Notes: generated by a model not told the origin, from the letters alone. A DNA stretch of 64,000 nucleotides from Carboxylicivirga fragile (GCA_025499625.1 JAFMVD010000011.1:62001-126000), one strand, 5' to 3'; numbered from the stretch's first letter, positions 16,995-27,247 are shown. Made by a program: numbers and translations.

Positions 16995-18491
16995 ATGGAT
17001 AACAAAGTTCATATATTCGATACAACATTAAGAGACGGTGAGCAAGTACCGGGATGCCAGTTAAACACTATTGAAAAGATAGAAGTAGCCCGTCAGCTCG
17101 AGAAGCTCGGCGTGGATGTGATCGAAGCTGGATTTCCTATTTCAAGTCCCGGAGATTTTAATTCGGTGGTTGAAATTTCGAAAGCAGTTCAGAACCCAAC
17201 CATCTGTGCTTTAACGCGTGCGGTAAAAAAAGATATTGAAGTAGCTGCCGATGCCTTGAAATTTGCAAAACGCGGTCGTATACATACAGGTATTGGTACT
17301 TCACCATACCATATAAAATATAAATTAAACTCTAACGAAGACGAGATTGTTGAGCGTGCTGTTGAAGCAGTAAAATACGCCAAACGATTTGTTGAAGATG
17401 TGGAGTTTTATGCTGAAGATGCAGGTCGTTCAGATAATGAGTACCTGGCTCGTGTAGTCGAAGCGGTTATTAAGGCTGGTGCAACAGTTATTAATATACC
17501 GGATACTACTGGCTATTGTTTACCAAAAGAGTATGGTGAGAAAATAGCCTATTTGGTAAATAATGTGCCGAATGTAGATAAGGCTATCTTATCAACACAC
17601 TGTCATAACGATTTGGGTATGGCAACTGCCAATACTTTAGCAGGTGTTGTAAATGGAGCTCGTCAGGTTGAGGTTACTATTAATGGTTTAGGCGAACGTG
17701 CTGGTAATACTTCATTAGAAGAGGTAGTAATGGCAATGAAATCGCACCACGATTTGGATTACCAAACCGGAATCGATTCAAAGCAGTTAATGAAGTCAAG
17801 TAAGTTGGTTTCTACCTTGATGCGTATGCCAGTTCAGGCTAATAAAGCCATTGTTGGACGTAATGCCTTTGCTCACTCTTCTGGAATTCATCAGGATGGT
17901 GTGTTGAAGAACCGTGAGAATTATGAAATTATTGACCCGGCTGATGTTGGTGTAAAAGAATCAAGCATCGTATTAACAGCTCGTAGTGGACGAGCTGCCT
18001 TGAAACACCGCTTACATGTATTGGGTTACGAATTTGAAGGGCCTGAGTTGGATGAAATCTACAATCAGTTCCTTGATTTGGCCGATAAGAAAAAAGATGT
18101 GGCTGATGAAGATTTGGAAGCATTAGCTGGTACTGAAAAAGAAAAGCAAGATCGCTCCATCAAGTTAGAATCTTTACAGGTAATATCTGGTAGTTCAACT
18201 ATTCCAACCGCTACTGTAGCTGTAAGCTTCGATGGTGATGTGTTTACCGACACTGCTTCAGGTAATGGCCCTATTGATGCTGCTTTTTCTGCTGTTAAGA
18301 ATTTGGTAAAACGTAAGGTTCATTTGGAAGAGTTCTTGATTCAGGCAATCACACGCGGAAGCGATGATCTTGGTAAGGTGCATGTTCAGGTAGAACATAA
18401 GGGGCAAACTTATTATGGATTTGCTGCTAACGTAGATATTATAACTGCATCAGTGGAAGCTTTCTTAGATGCAATTTCGAAAATAGGATAA
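16995..18491 (+). CDS. leuA: 2-isopropylmalate synthase
   Basis: LeuA condenses 2-oxoisovalerate with acetyl-CoA, the first committed step to leucine. Seen: TIM-barrel catalytic signature [20 protein letters not shown], the metal-binding [12 protein letters not shown], the flexible [24 protein letters not shown], and a C-terminal regulatory domain (about 390-498) where leucine would bind. The ATG at 16995 ([11 protein letters not shown]) gives 498 residues; a longer reading to 16920 would translate the intergenic repeat and is rejected. This is the LeuA-type member; a second synthase of the superfamily (cimA) lies further down the operon. Confidence 0.95.
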   Translation: MDNKVHIFDTTLRDGEQVPGCQLNTIEKIEVARQLEKLGVDVIEAGFPISSPGDFNSVVEISKAVQNPTICALTRAVKKDIEVAADALKFAKRGRIHTGIGTSPYHIKYKLNSNEDEIVERAVEAVKYAKRFVEDVEFYAEDAGRSDNEYLARVVEAVIKAGATVINIPDTTGYCLPKEYGEKIAYLVNNVPNVDKAILSTHCHNDLGMATANTLAGVVNGARQVEVTINGLGERAGNTSLEEVVMAMKSHHDLDYQTGIDSKQLMKSSKLVSTLMRMPVQANKAIVGRNAFAHSSGIHQDGVLKNRENYEIIDPADVGVKESSIVLTARSGRAALKHRLHVLGYEFEGPELDEIYNQFLDLADKKKDVADEDLEALAGTEKEKQDRSIKLESLQVISGSSTIPTATVAVSFDGDVFTDTASGNGPIDAAFSAVKNLVKRKVHLEEFLIQAITRGSDDLGKVHVQVEHKGQTYYGFAANVDIITASVEAFLDAISKIG

Positions 18492-18561
18492 ATAGATAGT
18501 AGTCAGTAGAAAAAAGGCAGTAGGCAGAAAATATCTCCGAAACCTTAAAATACGCTAGCAA

Positions 18562-18579
18562 CCCCGATAGCTATCGGGG
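18562..18579. repeat. Perfect 18-bp palindrome CCCCGATAGC/GCTATCGGGG
   Basis: Located in the leuA-leuC gap and nested within AGCTA-type words (GCTAGC on the left, GCTAGCAGCTAATAGCT on the right). The core CCCGATA..TATCGGG also occurs at 43099 and 58882, and imperfectly at 4858. Confidence 0.6.
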
Positions 18580-18601
18580 CTAGCAGCTAATAGCTTTAAA
18601 A

Positions 18602-20002
18602 ATGGGAAAAACATTATTTGATAAAATATGGGACAGCCACGTCGTCAAGACAATTGATGACGGGCCAAACGTTCTTTATATCGATCGTCATTTTATACAT
18701 GAGGTGACAAGTCCGCAAGCATTCGGAGGAATAAAAGCACGTGGGGGTAAAGTAGCACGACCAGATCAGGTTATTGCAACACCCGATCACAATATTCCGA
18801 CAATAAATCAACACCTGACCATACAAGACGAATTGTCGCGCGTACAGGTTGAGACTTTAAAGCAAAATTGTGAAGAAAATGGCATTACCATGTATGGTTT
18901 AAATCATCCCTACAATGGTATTGTTCACGTGGTTGGGCCTGAGCTTGGAATAACGCAGCCAGGAATGACCATTGTTTGTGGTGATAGTCATACTTCAACA
19001 CACGGAGCCTTTGGTAGCATTGCCTTTGGAATTGGCACCAGTGAGGTTGAAATGGCTTTGGCAACACAGTGTATTATGCAGCCAAAACCTAAAAGCATGC
19101 GCATTAATATCGAGGGTGAGCTTCATAAAGGAGTGACATCAAAAGATATTATCCTTTATATCATTTCGAAGTTGACAACTGGTGGAGGAACTGGTTACTT
19201 TGTTGAATTTGCAGGATCTGCTATCCGCAGTTTGTCAATGGAAGCACGTATGACCATTTGTAACATGAGTATCGAAATGGGTGCTCGTGGCGGTATGATT
19301 GCACCTGACGAAACAACTTTTGAATACATCAAAGGGCGTGAGCAAGCACCTAAAGGTGCTAAATGGGACGAGGCTGTTGCTTATTGGAAATCACTTTGTA
19401 CCGATGCCGATGCTGTGTTTCATAAGGAATTAAACTATGAGGCTGCTGACATTGAGCCAATGATTACTTATGGAACTAACCCAGGTATGGGGGCTAAGGT
19501 TTGTGGTAATATTCCAACGCTTGATTCTATCGAAGATAGCTCAAAAAATTCTTTCCAGAAATCGATGGAGTATATGGGTTTTGCTGCTGGCGATAAGCTG
19601 GAAGGTAAAAAAGTAGATTACGTTTTTGTTGGTAGTTGTACCAATGGACGTATCGAAGACTTACGTTCTTTCTGCGAGGCTGTAAAAGGAAGGAAGAAAG
19701 CAGATAGTGTGACTGCCTGGATTGTTCCCGGAAGTAAGCAAGTTGAAAAACAGGCTATTGAAGAAGGTTTGAAAGAGCAATTAGAAGCTGCAGGTTTTGA
19801 GTTGCGTCAACCGGGTTGTTCGGCTTGTTTAGCAATGAATGATGATAAAATTCCTGAAGGCATGTATGCTGTTTCTACATCAAACCGAAACTTCGAAGGT
19901 CGTCAGGGACCAGGTTCGCGTACGCTGCTAGCTAGTCCCTTAACGGCTGCTGCTGCTGCAGTAACTGGTGTTGTTACAGATCCACGTACCATTTTTAATT
20001 AG
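18602..20002 (+). CDS. leuC: 3-isopropylmalate dehydratase, large subunit
   Basis: LeuC holds the [4Fe-4S] cluster of the aconitase-like isomerase that interconverts 2- and 3-isopropylmalate; with LeuD it can also isomerise citramalate to 3-methylmalate. Seen: [12 protein letters not shown] start, [28 protein letters not shown] and [11 protein letters not shown]. These give the three cluster cysteines in the usual spacing. Length 466 matches the bacterial type. leuD follows after 18 bases with a strong ribosome-binding site, so the two subunits are probably made in step. Confidence 0.96.
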   Translation: MGKTLFDKIWDSHVVKTIDDGPNVLYIDRHFIHEVTSPQAFGGIKARGGKVARPDQVIATPDHNIPTINQHLTIQDELSRVQVETLKQNCEENGITMYGLNHPYNGIVHVVGPELGITQPGMTIVCGDSHTSTHGAFGSIAFGIGTSEVEMALATQCIMQPKPKSMRINIEGELHKGVTSKDIILYIISKLTTGGGTGYFVEFAGSAIRSLSMEARMTICNMSIEMGARGGMIAPDETTFEYIKGREQAPKGAKWDEAVAYWKSLCTDADAVFHKELNYEAADIEPMITYGTNPGMGAKVCGNIPTLDSIEDSSKNSFQKSMEYMGFAAGDKLEGKKVDYVFVGSCTNGRIEDLRSFCEAVKGRKKADSVTAWIVPGSKQVEKQAIEEGLKEQLEAAGFELRQPGCSACLAMNDDKIPEGMYAVSTSNRNFEGRQGPGSRTLLASPLTAAAAAVTGVVTDPRTIFN

Positions 20003-20020
20003 AAATCAGGAGGAAAGAAT

Positions 20021-20620
20021 ATGCCAATAGAAAAATTTGTAACGGTGCAAACAAGCTTTGTACCAATGCCAATCGAAAATGTGGATACTGATCAAATTAT
20101 TCCTGCTCGATTTTTAAAAGCCACAACTAAAGAAGGTTTTGGAGATAACTTATTCTTCGACTGGAGATATGATAAGGCTGGTCAGCCTAAGGCTGATTTT
20201 GTATTGAATAAGCCATCTTACGATGGAACGGTTTTAGTTGCCGGTAAAAACTTTGGAAGTGGATCAAGCCGCGAGCATGCTGCTTGGGCCATTGCAGGAT
20301 ATGGATTCAAAGCTGTTGTGTCAAGTTTCTTTGCCGATATATTTCGCGGAAACTCGTTGAACAATGGTGTATTACCGGTGCAAGTGTCGGAGGAGTTTTT
20401 AGCTGGTTTGTTTGCATCTGTTGATGCAGATAATAAGACTGAAGTTAAAATTGATTTAGCGAATCAGACAATCACTAATGTTGCTACTAGTGCATCAGAA
20501 GGTTTTGAAATCAATTCCTACAAGAAAAGTTGTTTGATGAATGGCTACGATGATATTGATTATTTGTTGAGTCTTGAAAAAGAAATTGCAGCCTACGAAA
20601 AGCAAGCTGTAAAATTTTAA
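20021..20620 (+). CDS. leuD: 3-isopropylmalate dehydratase, small subunit
   Basis: LeuD is the swivel-domain subunit that closes the active site over LeuC. Seen: [35 protein letters not shown] and [19 protein letters not shown], all conserved. Length 199 is typical for the bacterial type. A clear Shine-Dalgarno AGGAGG sits eight bases ahead of the ATG, which is unusual for Bacteroidota genes. The gene is followed by two consecutive hairpins before cimA. Confidence 0.95.
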   Translation: MPIEKFVTVQTSFVPMPIENVDTDQIIPARFLKATTKEGFGDNLFFDWRYDKAGQPKADFVLNKPSYDGTVLVAGKNFGSGSSREHAAWAIAGYGFKAVVSSFFADIFRGNSLNNGVLPVQVSEEFLAGLFASVDADNKTEVKIDLANQTITNVATSASEGFEINSYKKSCLMNGYDDIDYLLSLEKEIAAYEKQAVKF

Positions 20621-20626
20621 TAGTGT

Positions 20627-20660
20627 CTTACCAGTGGTGTTTTAGTTCATTGCTGGTAAG
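20627..20660 (+). terminator. First hairpin in the leuD-cimA gap (8-bp stem)
   Basis: CTTACCAG pairs with CTGGTAAG, followed by GTTTTAAAAA. The stem is short and the loop is 18 bases, so it may be a weak terminator that lets part of the transcript through. Confidence 0.45.
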
Positions 20661-20671
20661 GTTTTAAAAAA

Positions 20672-20708
20672 TACTTACATCGCACCACTTTATGATGTAA
20701 GTATTTTA
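20672..20708 (+). terminator. Second hairpin in the leuD-cimA gap (10-bp stem)
   Basis: TACTTACATC pairs with GATGTAAGTA over a 12-base loop and is followed by TTTTAAC. Together with the first hairpin it could reduce expression of cimA, leuB and ilvA relative to the upstream genes, or act as a site of transcript processing. Confidence 0.5.
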
Positions 20709-20732
20709 ACATTAACCTAAAATTACAAAGGA

Positions 20733-22259
20733 ATGACAGTTGAGCTAATGGATACAACCCTTAGGGATGGCGAGCAGACCACAGGCGTGTCGTTCAACGA
20801 CGCCGAAAAGCTCGCTATGGCGCGTATTTTACTCGAAGAATTAAAAGTAGATCGAATTGAAGTTGCATCCGCTCGTGTGAGTGAAGGTGAATTCAAGGCG
20901 GCACAAAAAATATGTGAATGGGCCTCTCAGAATGGTTATCACGATAAGGTTGAAGTGCTTGGTTTTGTTGATAAGGGCATTTCCTTACAGTGGATAAAAG
21001 ATGCTGGAGGACGTGTTGTCAATTTATTAACTAAAGGATCGTTGAAGCATGTCACAAGTCAGTTGCGAAAAACTCCTGAACAACACGTTAATGATATTAA
21101 AGAGCTAATAGCACAGGCTGATTCTATGGATATTGATGTTAATATCTATCTCGAAGATTGGTCAAATGGCATGTTGGATTCTCCTGATTATGTATTCTAT
21201 TTATTGGATCAGTTAAAAGATGAATCGATAAAACGCTATATGTTGCCTGATACGCTTGGGGTGCTTAATCCTGAACAGGTGCTGGACTTTTGCTCATCAA
21301 CCATAACACGTTATCCAGATTTGCATTTCGATTTTCATGCGCATAACGATTACGATTTGGCGGTTGCCAACGTATTTGCTGCAGTGAAAGCTGGTGTACA
21401 AGGAATACACACCACCATTAATGGATTAGGCGAACGAGCAGGCAATGCACCGTTGGCAAGTATTACTGGTATATTGAATGATCACTTAAATGTTAGCACC
21501 AACTTGGATGAGTCAAAACTAACACGCATGAGTCAGATGGTTGAGAGTTTTAGTGGAATTCGTATTCCTGGAAATAAACCATTGACAGGTGAATATGTGT
21601 TTACCCAATGCAGTGGTGTGCACGCTGATGGTGATAACAAGGATAATTTGTATTTCAATAATTTGATGCCTGAGCGTTTTGGACGTGTACGTAAATATGC
21701 ATTAGGTAAGACATCAGGAAAGGCGAATATTCTAAAGAACCTTGAAGAGCTGGGTATTAGTCTAAGTCCAGAAGAAATGAAGCGCGTAACGCAAGAGGTA
21801 ATTGAGTTAGGTGATAAAAAGGAGATGGTTACGACCGAAGATCTGCCTTATATTATTTCTGATGTGCTAAAAAGTGCTTCCATAGGCGAGTATATTAAGA
21901 TGAATAACTATAGCTTATCCTTAACTCGTGGGATGAAACCAACAGCATCGGTAAGTATTCGGATTGAAGATATAGACTATCAGGCGTCTTCCACGGGAGA
22001 TGGTCAGTACGACGCTTTTATGAAGGCGCTTTGGAAAATATATGATGAGTTGAAAAAGCCTCATCCATTATTGGCCGATTACTGGGTAACCATTCCCCCT
22101 GGAGGAAAAACAGATGCCTTGGTAGAAACGGTTATATCCTGGGATTACAATGGGAAGTTATTTAAGACCAGAGGGCTGGATGCCGATCAAACGGAAGCTG
22201 CCATTAAAGCGACCGTAAAAATGCTTAACTTGATTGAGAACGGAAATTTAAAATTATAA
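20733..22259 (+). CDS. cimA: (R)-citramalate synthase, leptospiral CimA type
   Basis: The 508-residue protein belongs to the LeuA superfamily but differs clearly from the LeuA upstream. It reads [20 protein letters not shown], then [70 protein letters not shown] and YALGKTSGKANI, ending in a LeuA-like regulatory domain with VTIPPGGKTDALVET. From memory this pattern follows Leptospira interrogans CimA nearly throughout, including the leucine-rich stretch in the pyruvate pocket. It would condense pyruvate and acetyl-CoA to citramalate, which LeuCD and LeuB turn into 2-oxobutyrate. A second isopropylmalate synthase is the alternative. Confidence 0.78.
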   Translation: MTVELMDTTLRDGEQTTGVSFNDAEKLAMARILLEELKVDRIEVASARVSEGEFKAAQKICEWASQNGYHDKVEVLGFVDKGISLQWIKDAGGRVVNLLTKGSLKHVTSQLRKTPEQHVNDIKELIAQADSMDIDVNIYLEDWSNGMLDSPDYVFYLLDQLKDESIKRYMLPDTLGVLNPEQVLDFCSSTITRYPDLHFDFHAHNDYDLAVANVFAAVKAGVQGIHTTINGLGERAGNAPLASITGILNDHLNVSTNLDESKLTRMSQMVESFSGIRIPGNKPLTGEYVFTQCSGVHADGDNKDNLYFNNLMPERFGRVRKYALGKTSGKANILKNLEELGISLSPEEMKRVTQEVIELGDKKEMVTTEDLPYIISDVLKSASIGEYIKMNNYSLSLTRGMKPTASVSIRIEDIDYQASSTGDGQYDAFMKALWKIYDELKKPHPLLADYWVTIPPGGKTDALVETVISWDYNGKLFKTRGLDADQTEAAIKATVKMLNLIENGNLKL

Positions 22260-22269
22260 ACAAGTCAAT

Positions 22270-22290
22270 AGCTGCTAGCCTCTAGCAGCT
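22270..22290 (+). repeat. 9-bp stem-loop AGCTGCTAG/CTAGCAGCT
   Basis: A tight hairpin with a three-base loop lies in the cimA-leuB gap, inside AGAAGCTAGAAGC words of the AGCTA repeat family and followed by TTTTTAT up to the leuB start. It may be a partial terminator or a structured ribosome-binding region. Confidence 0.5.
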
Positions 22291-22310
22291 AGAAGCTAGA
22301 AGCTTTTTAT

Positions 22311-23369
22311 ATGAAATTGAATATTGGAGTTTTGCCAGGAGATGGCATTGGACCGGAAATAGTTGAACAAGCGCAGAAAGTAATTGATGCAGTTGCTGTA
22401 AAGTTTAACCACGAAGTAGTTTATACAAATGCATTGGTTGGAGCCACAGCGATTGATCAGGTTGGGAATCCTTATCCGGACGAAACGCACGAAGTATGTA
22501 TGAATTCTGATGCTGTTTTATTTGGTGCTATCGGAGATCCGAAGTACGATAATGATCCAAAAGCAAAGGTGCGACCTGAGCAAGGATTGTTAGGTATGCG
22601 TAAAAAATTGGGCTTGTATGCGAATATTCGTCCGGTTACAACTTTCCCATCTTTGTTAGACAAGAGTCCATTGCGTTTGGATATTGTTGAAGGTGCCGAT
22701 TTTGTTGTAGTACGAGAGTTAACTGGTGGTATTTATTTTGGTGAAAAAGGACGTTCGGAAGATCTGAAAAAGGCCTTTGATACCTGTACTTATACAACGG
22801 AAGAAATTGAGCGTATCCTGAAATTAGCATTCTCATACGCAGGTAAACGCGATAAGCGATTAACAGTAATTGATAAAGCTAATGTATTGGCAACGTCTCG
22901 TCTTTGGAGAGAAACTGCTCAGGCAATGGAAGCCGATCATAAGGATATTGAAGTAGACTATATGTTTGTGGATAATGCAGCAATGCAGTTGATTCAATGG
23001 CCTAAGAAATTTGATGTGATGGTGACCGAGAATATGTTTGGTGATATCATTAGCGATGAGGCTTCTGTAATTACAGGTTCATTAGGTTTATTGCCTTCCG
23101 CGTCGGTTGGTGTACATACTTCAGTATTTGAGCCTATTCATGGATCGTATCCACAGGCAGCAGGTAAAGATATTGCAAACCCTATTGCAACAGTTCTTTC
23201 TGCAGCAATGCTTTTAGAATCATTAGATTTATTAGACGAAGCTCAGGCGGTAAGAGATGCGGTTAATAAATCACTTGAAGCAGGCATTGTTACCGAAGAT
23301 ATTGTTAAAGATGGCAAAGCTTACAAAACATCGGAAGTAGGTGATTGGCTCGCTAATGCTATAAAATAA
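22311..23369 (+). CDS. leuB: 3-isopropylmalate dehydrogenase
   Basis: LeuB oxidatively decarboxylates 3-isopropylmalate with NAD+; related enzymes also take 3-methylmalate from the citramalate route. Seen: [14 protein letters not shown] at the N-terminus, [19 protein letters not shown], the substrate loop [32 protein letters not shown] with the catalytic lysine, and the metal site [15 protein letters not shown]. 352 residues is the normal length. The position after cimA fits a role in both pathways. A strong terminator follows its stop. Confidence 0.95.
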   Translation: MKLNIGVLPGDGIGPEIVEQAQKVIDAVAVKFNHEVVYTNALVGATAIDQVGNPYPDETHEVCMNSDAVLFGAIGDPKYDNDPKAKVRPEQGLLGMRKKLGLYANIRPVTTFPSLLDKSPLRLDIVEGADFVVVRELTGGIYFGEKGRSEDLKKAFDTCTYTTEEIERILKLAFSYAGKRDKRLTVIDKANVLATSRLWRETAQAMEADHKDIEVDYMFVDNAAMQLIQWPKKFDVMVTENMFGDIISDEASVITGSLGLLPSASVGVHTSVFEPIHGSYPQAAGKDIANPIATVLSAAMLLESLDLLDEAQAVRDAVNKSLEAGIVTEDIVKDGKAYKTSEVGDWLANAIK

Positions 23370-23377
23370 AGAATTGT

Positions 23378-23413
23378 AACGCCGATTAGTCTTCCTGATG
23401 ATCGGCGTTTTTT
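23378..23413 (+). terminator. Rho-independent terminator between leuB and ilvA
   Basis: AACGCCGAT pairs with ATCGGCGTT over a 14-base loop and is followed by six T. The ilvA ATG is only 23 bases downstream, too close for a separate consensus promoter, so ilvA either depends on read-through or has a promoter inside leuB. Confidence 0.75.
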
Positions 23414-23435
23414 ATCCCAACAACAAAACAAATTA

Positions 23436-24725
23436 ATGAAACCACGCTCAAAGACCACAAAAGCAGATAATGCCCAATCGTATTATCCCAAGGTTGAAGA
23501 TATTATTGCAGCAAAACAAACGCTCAATAAAATATTGGAGACAACTCCGCTCAATCGAAATTTAAATCTTTCGAATAAGTACAATGCTAATATTATGCTT
23601 AAGCGCGAAGATTTACAGAATGTACGATCGTATAAAATTCGTGGAGCTTACAACAAAATTAAAAGCTTGAGTGAGGCTGAGTTGAATGTAGGTATTGTGT
23701 GTGCAAGTGCAGGTAATCATGCTCAAGGTGTGGCTTATTCATGTCAGACCTTAGGAATTGATGGTATTATTTACATGCCCAGTACAACGCCTAAACAGAA
23801 GGTGAATCAGGTTAAGATGTTCGGGCAGGATAATGTTCAGGTGGTGTTAATTGGCGATACCTATGATGATGCCTATGATGCGGCAATGGAAGATTGTCAG
23901 CAACGTGGACGTACCTTTATTCATCCCTTTGACGATCCCAAAATTATTGAGGGACAAGCCACAGTAGGTTTAGAAATATTAGAACAGAGTAAGGAAAAAA
24001 TAGATTATATATTTGCACCTATTGGAGGTGGGGGACTGATCTCAGGTTTGGGAAGTTATTTCAAAAACATGAGCCCCGATACAAAAATAATAGGAGTAGA
24101 GCCGGAAGGAGCTCCGGCCATGGATTGGTCTTTACGTGCTGGTGAAGTTATAGAACTGGAAGAGATTGATAAATTTGTGGATGGTGCTTCGGTGCAAAAA
24201 GTTGGCTCTTATACCTTTGATATTTGCCAAAAGGTGATTGATAAAATGCTATTGGTACCAGAAGGTAAGGTTTGTACCAAAATATTAGAGTTATATAATT
24301 TTGACGCTATCGTTGTGGAGCCAGCCGGAGCACTCAGTATAGCAGCTTTGGATTTATATGCTGATGAGATAAAAGGTAAGAATGTAGTTTGCATCCTTAG
24401 CGGTAGTAATAATGACATTACGCGAACCGAAGAAATTAAGGAGCGCTCGCTTCTTTATGAAGGTTTAAAACATTATTTCATAGTACGATTTCCGCAACGT
24501 GCCGGTGCTTTGCGCGATTTTGTGGATCAAGTACTCGGGCCTGGGGATGACATAACCCACTTTGAATACCGTAAAAAAACAAGTCGCGAAAAAGGACCCG
24601 CTTTAATTGGCGTTGAATTGCAGAAGAAAGAAGATTTCGATGGCCTTATTGAGCGAATGGAAGCGAATGGTTTTGTGGTTGAGTACCTCAATGAACGACC
24701 TGATTTGTTTCAATACTTAATATAG
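23436..24725 (+). CDS. ilvA: Threonine ammonia-lyase (threonine dehydratase), biosynthetic
   Basis: IlvA deaminates threonine to 2-oxobutyrate, entering isoleucine synthesis; it uses PLP. Seen: VRSYKIRGAYNKI with the Schiff-base lysine, SAGNHAQGVAYS for phosphate binding and IGGGGLISGLGSYF. The C-terminal ACT-like domain begins at about residue 345 (HYFIVRFPQRAGALRDFVDQVL) and would carry isoleucine feedback. Only one such domain is present, as in many Gram-positive and Bacteroidota enzymes (E. coli has two). The 429-residue length agrees. The 5' end (MKPRSKTTKADNAQSYYPKV) is a little long and polar. It is the last gene of the operon. Confidence 0.93.
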   Translation: MKPRSKTTKADNAQSYYPKVEDIIAAKQTLNKILETTPLNRNLNLSNKYNANIMLKREDLQNVRSYKIRGAYNKIKSLSEAELNVGIVCASAGNHAQGVAYSCQTLGIDGIIYMPSTTPKQKVNQVKMFGQDNVQVVLIGDTYDDAYDAAMEDCQQRGRTFIHPFDDPKIIEGQATVGLEILEQSKEKIDYIFAPIGGGGLISGLGSYFKNMSPDTKIIGVEPEGAPAMDWSLRAGEVIELEEIDKFVDGASVQKVGSYTFDICQKVIDKMLLVPEGKVCTKILELYNFDAIVVEPAGALSIAALDLYADEIKGKNVVCILSGSNNDITRTEEIKERSLLYEGLKHYFIVRFPQRAGALRDFVDQVLGPGDDITHFEYRKKTSREKGPALIGVELQKKEDFDGLIERMEANGFVVEYLNERPDLFQYLI

Positions 24726-24839
24726 GCAGACCGTAAATATTGATTCTTATCAATTTGTTAATATTAAATACTTGATGATTTTGTGAAAAGTTGAAATAGG
24801 CTTAGCTTTTGGGTGAGATTTAAACTTAAACCCAATTTT

Positions 24840-27176
24840 ATGAAAGTCAAAGGCGTTTTTATTAGCTGTCTAATATTACTGAATTTCCATTTAGCACTTG
24901 CTCAAACTGAAGATCTAACAGAGTATGTCGATCCCTTTATTGGTACTCAAGAGATGGGACATGTGTTTCCCGGAGCTTGTTCACCATTTGGTATGGTACA
25001 GTTAAGCCCGGATACCGATAGTGTTCTGTTTTTTAACGATGGCAAATATAATAAGGATGTTTACCGTTATTGTGCCGGCTATCAATATACCGACAAGTCG
25101 ATTGTTGGTTTTAGTCATACCCATTTAAGTGGTACCGGTCATTCTGATTTAGGCGATTTTTTGGTGATGCCGACTGTGGGTCAAGTACAGCATAATCCTG
25201 GAACTATCGATGATACATCTTTGGGGTATCGATCATTATTCCGGAAAGAGACAGAGCATGCCGAACCAGGTTATTACTCAGTTGAGCTCGACGATTATAA
25301 AATTAAGGCTGAGTTAACAGCTACCCAACGAGTTGGTTTTCATCAGTATACTTTTCCTGAAGCGGATGATGCCCATATAATTCTAGACTTAACACATGGA
25401 ATCTATAATTACAATGGTAAGGTGCTTTGGTCAACTATTCGTGTTGAGAATGACACATTGGTAACAGGTTATCGAATTACTCGAGGTTGGGCACGTACCA
25501 ACTATCAGTATTTTGCCATGAGTTTTTCTAAGCCCATCAAAAACTACGGTTGTAGTAATGATGAAGAAGTGAAATACAATGGTTTTTGGCGCAAGTTCGA
25601 CCAAGGGGATAATTTCCCGGAGATGGCAGGGAAAGCCTTAACGGCCAACTTTGACTTTTCAACAGAAGAAGGCGAGGAGATTAAGGTTAAATTTGCTTTG
25701 TCGGCGGTTAGTACAGAAGGCGCTCTTAAGAATCTGGAGGCAGAAGTGCCACATTTTGATTTTGAACGTACACGAAAAGAAGTTAAGGCTGAATGGCAAA
25801 AAGAACTAAGTCGAATTCGGATTGATGCACCTGAAGAAAAAAAGGTGACTTTCTATACTTCTATGTACCATTCGTTTATTCATCCGAGCGAATACATGGA
25901 TGTGGATGGAAAGTATCGCGGCATAGATCACAATATTCATCAGGCCGATGGCTTTACCAATTATACGGTGTTTTCCTTATGGGATACTTATCGTGCGCAA
26001 CATCCTTTTTTGACATTGGTTCAGCCCACGCGTTCGTCTGATATGATTAATTCAATGTTGGCACATTACGAGCAGAGTGTTCACAATATCTTGCCAATTT
26101 GGAGTCATTTTGGAAATGAAAATTGGTGTATGATTGGCTATCATGCGGTACCAGTTATTGCAGATGCCTACGTAAATGGAGTCAGAGGTTTTGATGCGGA
26201 TAAAGCTTTGGAAGCTTGTGTAGCAAGTGCTAATTATGACCGTTACGAAGGTATTGGTGAGTACAAAAAGTACGGTTACGTTCCCCATGAAACGAGTCAT
26301 TATGGTGCATCCATCACATTGGAATATGCCTATGATGATTATACCATTGCTCAGCTAGCAAGGGCTATGGGTAAGGAGTCCTTAGTTAATCTATATTTAT
26401 CACGTTCTGAAAACTGGCGAAATTTGTTTGATGCCAACACAGCTTATGTTCGAGCGAAGACAAAGGATGGCAAGATGCTTGCAAATTTTGATCCTTTAGA
26501 TACGCATGGAGCTGGTTTTATTGAAGGGAACTCATGGAATTACTCCTTGTATGTACCTCAAAATGTTGGCGGATTAATTTCTGAGATGGGAGGAAAAGAA
26601 CGTTTTTCCATGCATTTAGATTCACTATTTACGATGCACATACCGGATGAATATTTTGCACATACCGAGGATATTACCCGTGAAGGTATTATGGGTGGAT
26701 ATGTTCATGGAAATGAGCCAAGTCATCATGTAGCGTACATGTATAATTGGGCTGGTAAACCATGGAAAACGGCTGAACGAATCCATGAGATTATGGAAAC
26801 TAAATATTTGAATAAACCTGATGGACTTTGTGGAAATGACGATTGTGGGCAAATGTCGGCATGGTATATTTTCTCATCGATGGGATTTTATCCTGTTTGT
26901 CCTGGGTCGGGCCAATATGTAATAGGGTCACCATCAGTAAATCAAGCTGTAATCAATCTTGAAAATGGCAAGAAATTTTCTATCCTAGCTAAAAATGCTT
27001 CTAAGAAAAATATCTACATCAAGTCTGTAACCTTAAACGGGCAGCCTTGGGATAAGAACTTTATCAATCACAAGGATATTGCTGAAGGAGGCGAATTAGT
27101 ATTTATAATGAGTAGTCGTCCGAATAAAAAATGGGCTATTGATGTTAAGTCAATGCCATACTCAAAGGATTACTAA
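24840..27176 (+). CDS. Alpha-1,2-mannosidase, glycoside hydrolase family 92
   Basis: GH92 enzymes are calcium-dependent inverting exo-mannosidases that trim mannose from N-glycans and yeast mannan; Bacteroidota carry many. The signal peptide MKVKGVFISCLILLNFHLALAQ indicates export. Seen: YVDPFIGTQEMGHVFPGACSPFGMVQLSPDT at the mature N-terminus (the lectin-like domain), GFSHTHLSGTGHSD, then the catalytic (alpha/alpha)6 domain with EGNSWNYSLYVPQNV, GNEPSHHVAYMYNW and GLCGNDDCGQMSAWY. 778 residues is typical. I start at 24840 to give a proper signal peptide. It is a lone gene, not in a recognisable polysaccharide utilisation locus. Confidence 0.93.
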   Translation: MKVKGVFISCLILLNFHLALAQTEDLTEYVDPFIGTQEMGHVFPGACSPFGMVQLSPDTDSVLFFNDGKYNKDVYRYCAGYQYTDKSIVGFSHTHLSGTGHSDLGDFLVMPTVGQVQHNPGTIDDTSLGYRSLFRKETEHAEPGYYSVELDDYKIKAELTATQRVGFHQYTFPEADDAHIILDLTHGIYNYNGKVLWSTIRVENDTLVTGYRITRGWARTNYQYFAMSFSKPIKNYGCSNDEEVKYNGFWRKFDQGDNFPEMAGKALTANFDFSTEEGEEIKVKFALSAVSTEGALKNLEAEVPHFDFERTRKEVKAEWQKELSRIRIDAPEEKKVTFYTSMYHSFIHPSEYMDVDGKYRGIDHNIHQADGFTNYTVFSLWDTYRAQHPFLTLVQPTRSSDMINSMLAHYEQSVHNILPIWSHFGNENWCMIGYHAVPVIADAYVNGVRGFDADKALEACVASANYDRYEGIGEYKKYGYVPHETSHYGASITLEYAYDDYTIAQLARAMGKESLVNLYLSRSENWRNLFDANTAYVRAKTKDGKMLANFDPLDTHGAGFIEGNSWNYSLYVPQNVGGLISEMGGKERFSMHLDSLFTMHIPDEYFAHTEDITREGIMGGYVHGNEPSHHVAYMYNWAGKPWKTAERIHEIMETKYLNKPDGLCGNDDCGQMSAWYIFSSMGFYPVCPGSGQYVIGSPSVNQAVINLENGKKFSILAKNASKKNIYIKSVTLNGQPWDKNFINHKDIAEGGELVFIMSSRPNKKWAIDVKSMPYSKDY

Positions 27177-27196
27177 TATTGAAATTTATAAAGCAA

Positions 27197-27226
27197 AAAA
27201 GGCAAACTCAAGTGAGTTTGCCTTTT
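27197..27226. terminator. Bidirectional terminator between GH92 and HIT genes
   Basis: AAAAGGCAAACTC pairs with GAGTTTGCCTTTT around a four-base loop, giving U-runs in both directions. It serves the convergent GH92 (plus) and HIT (minus) genes. Confidence 0.85.
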
Positions 27227-27247
27227 GTATATTATGTAATCACCAAC

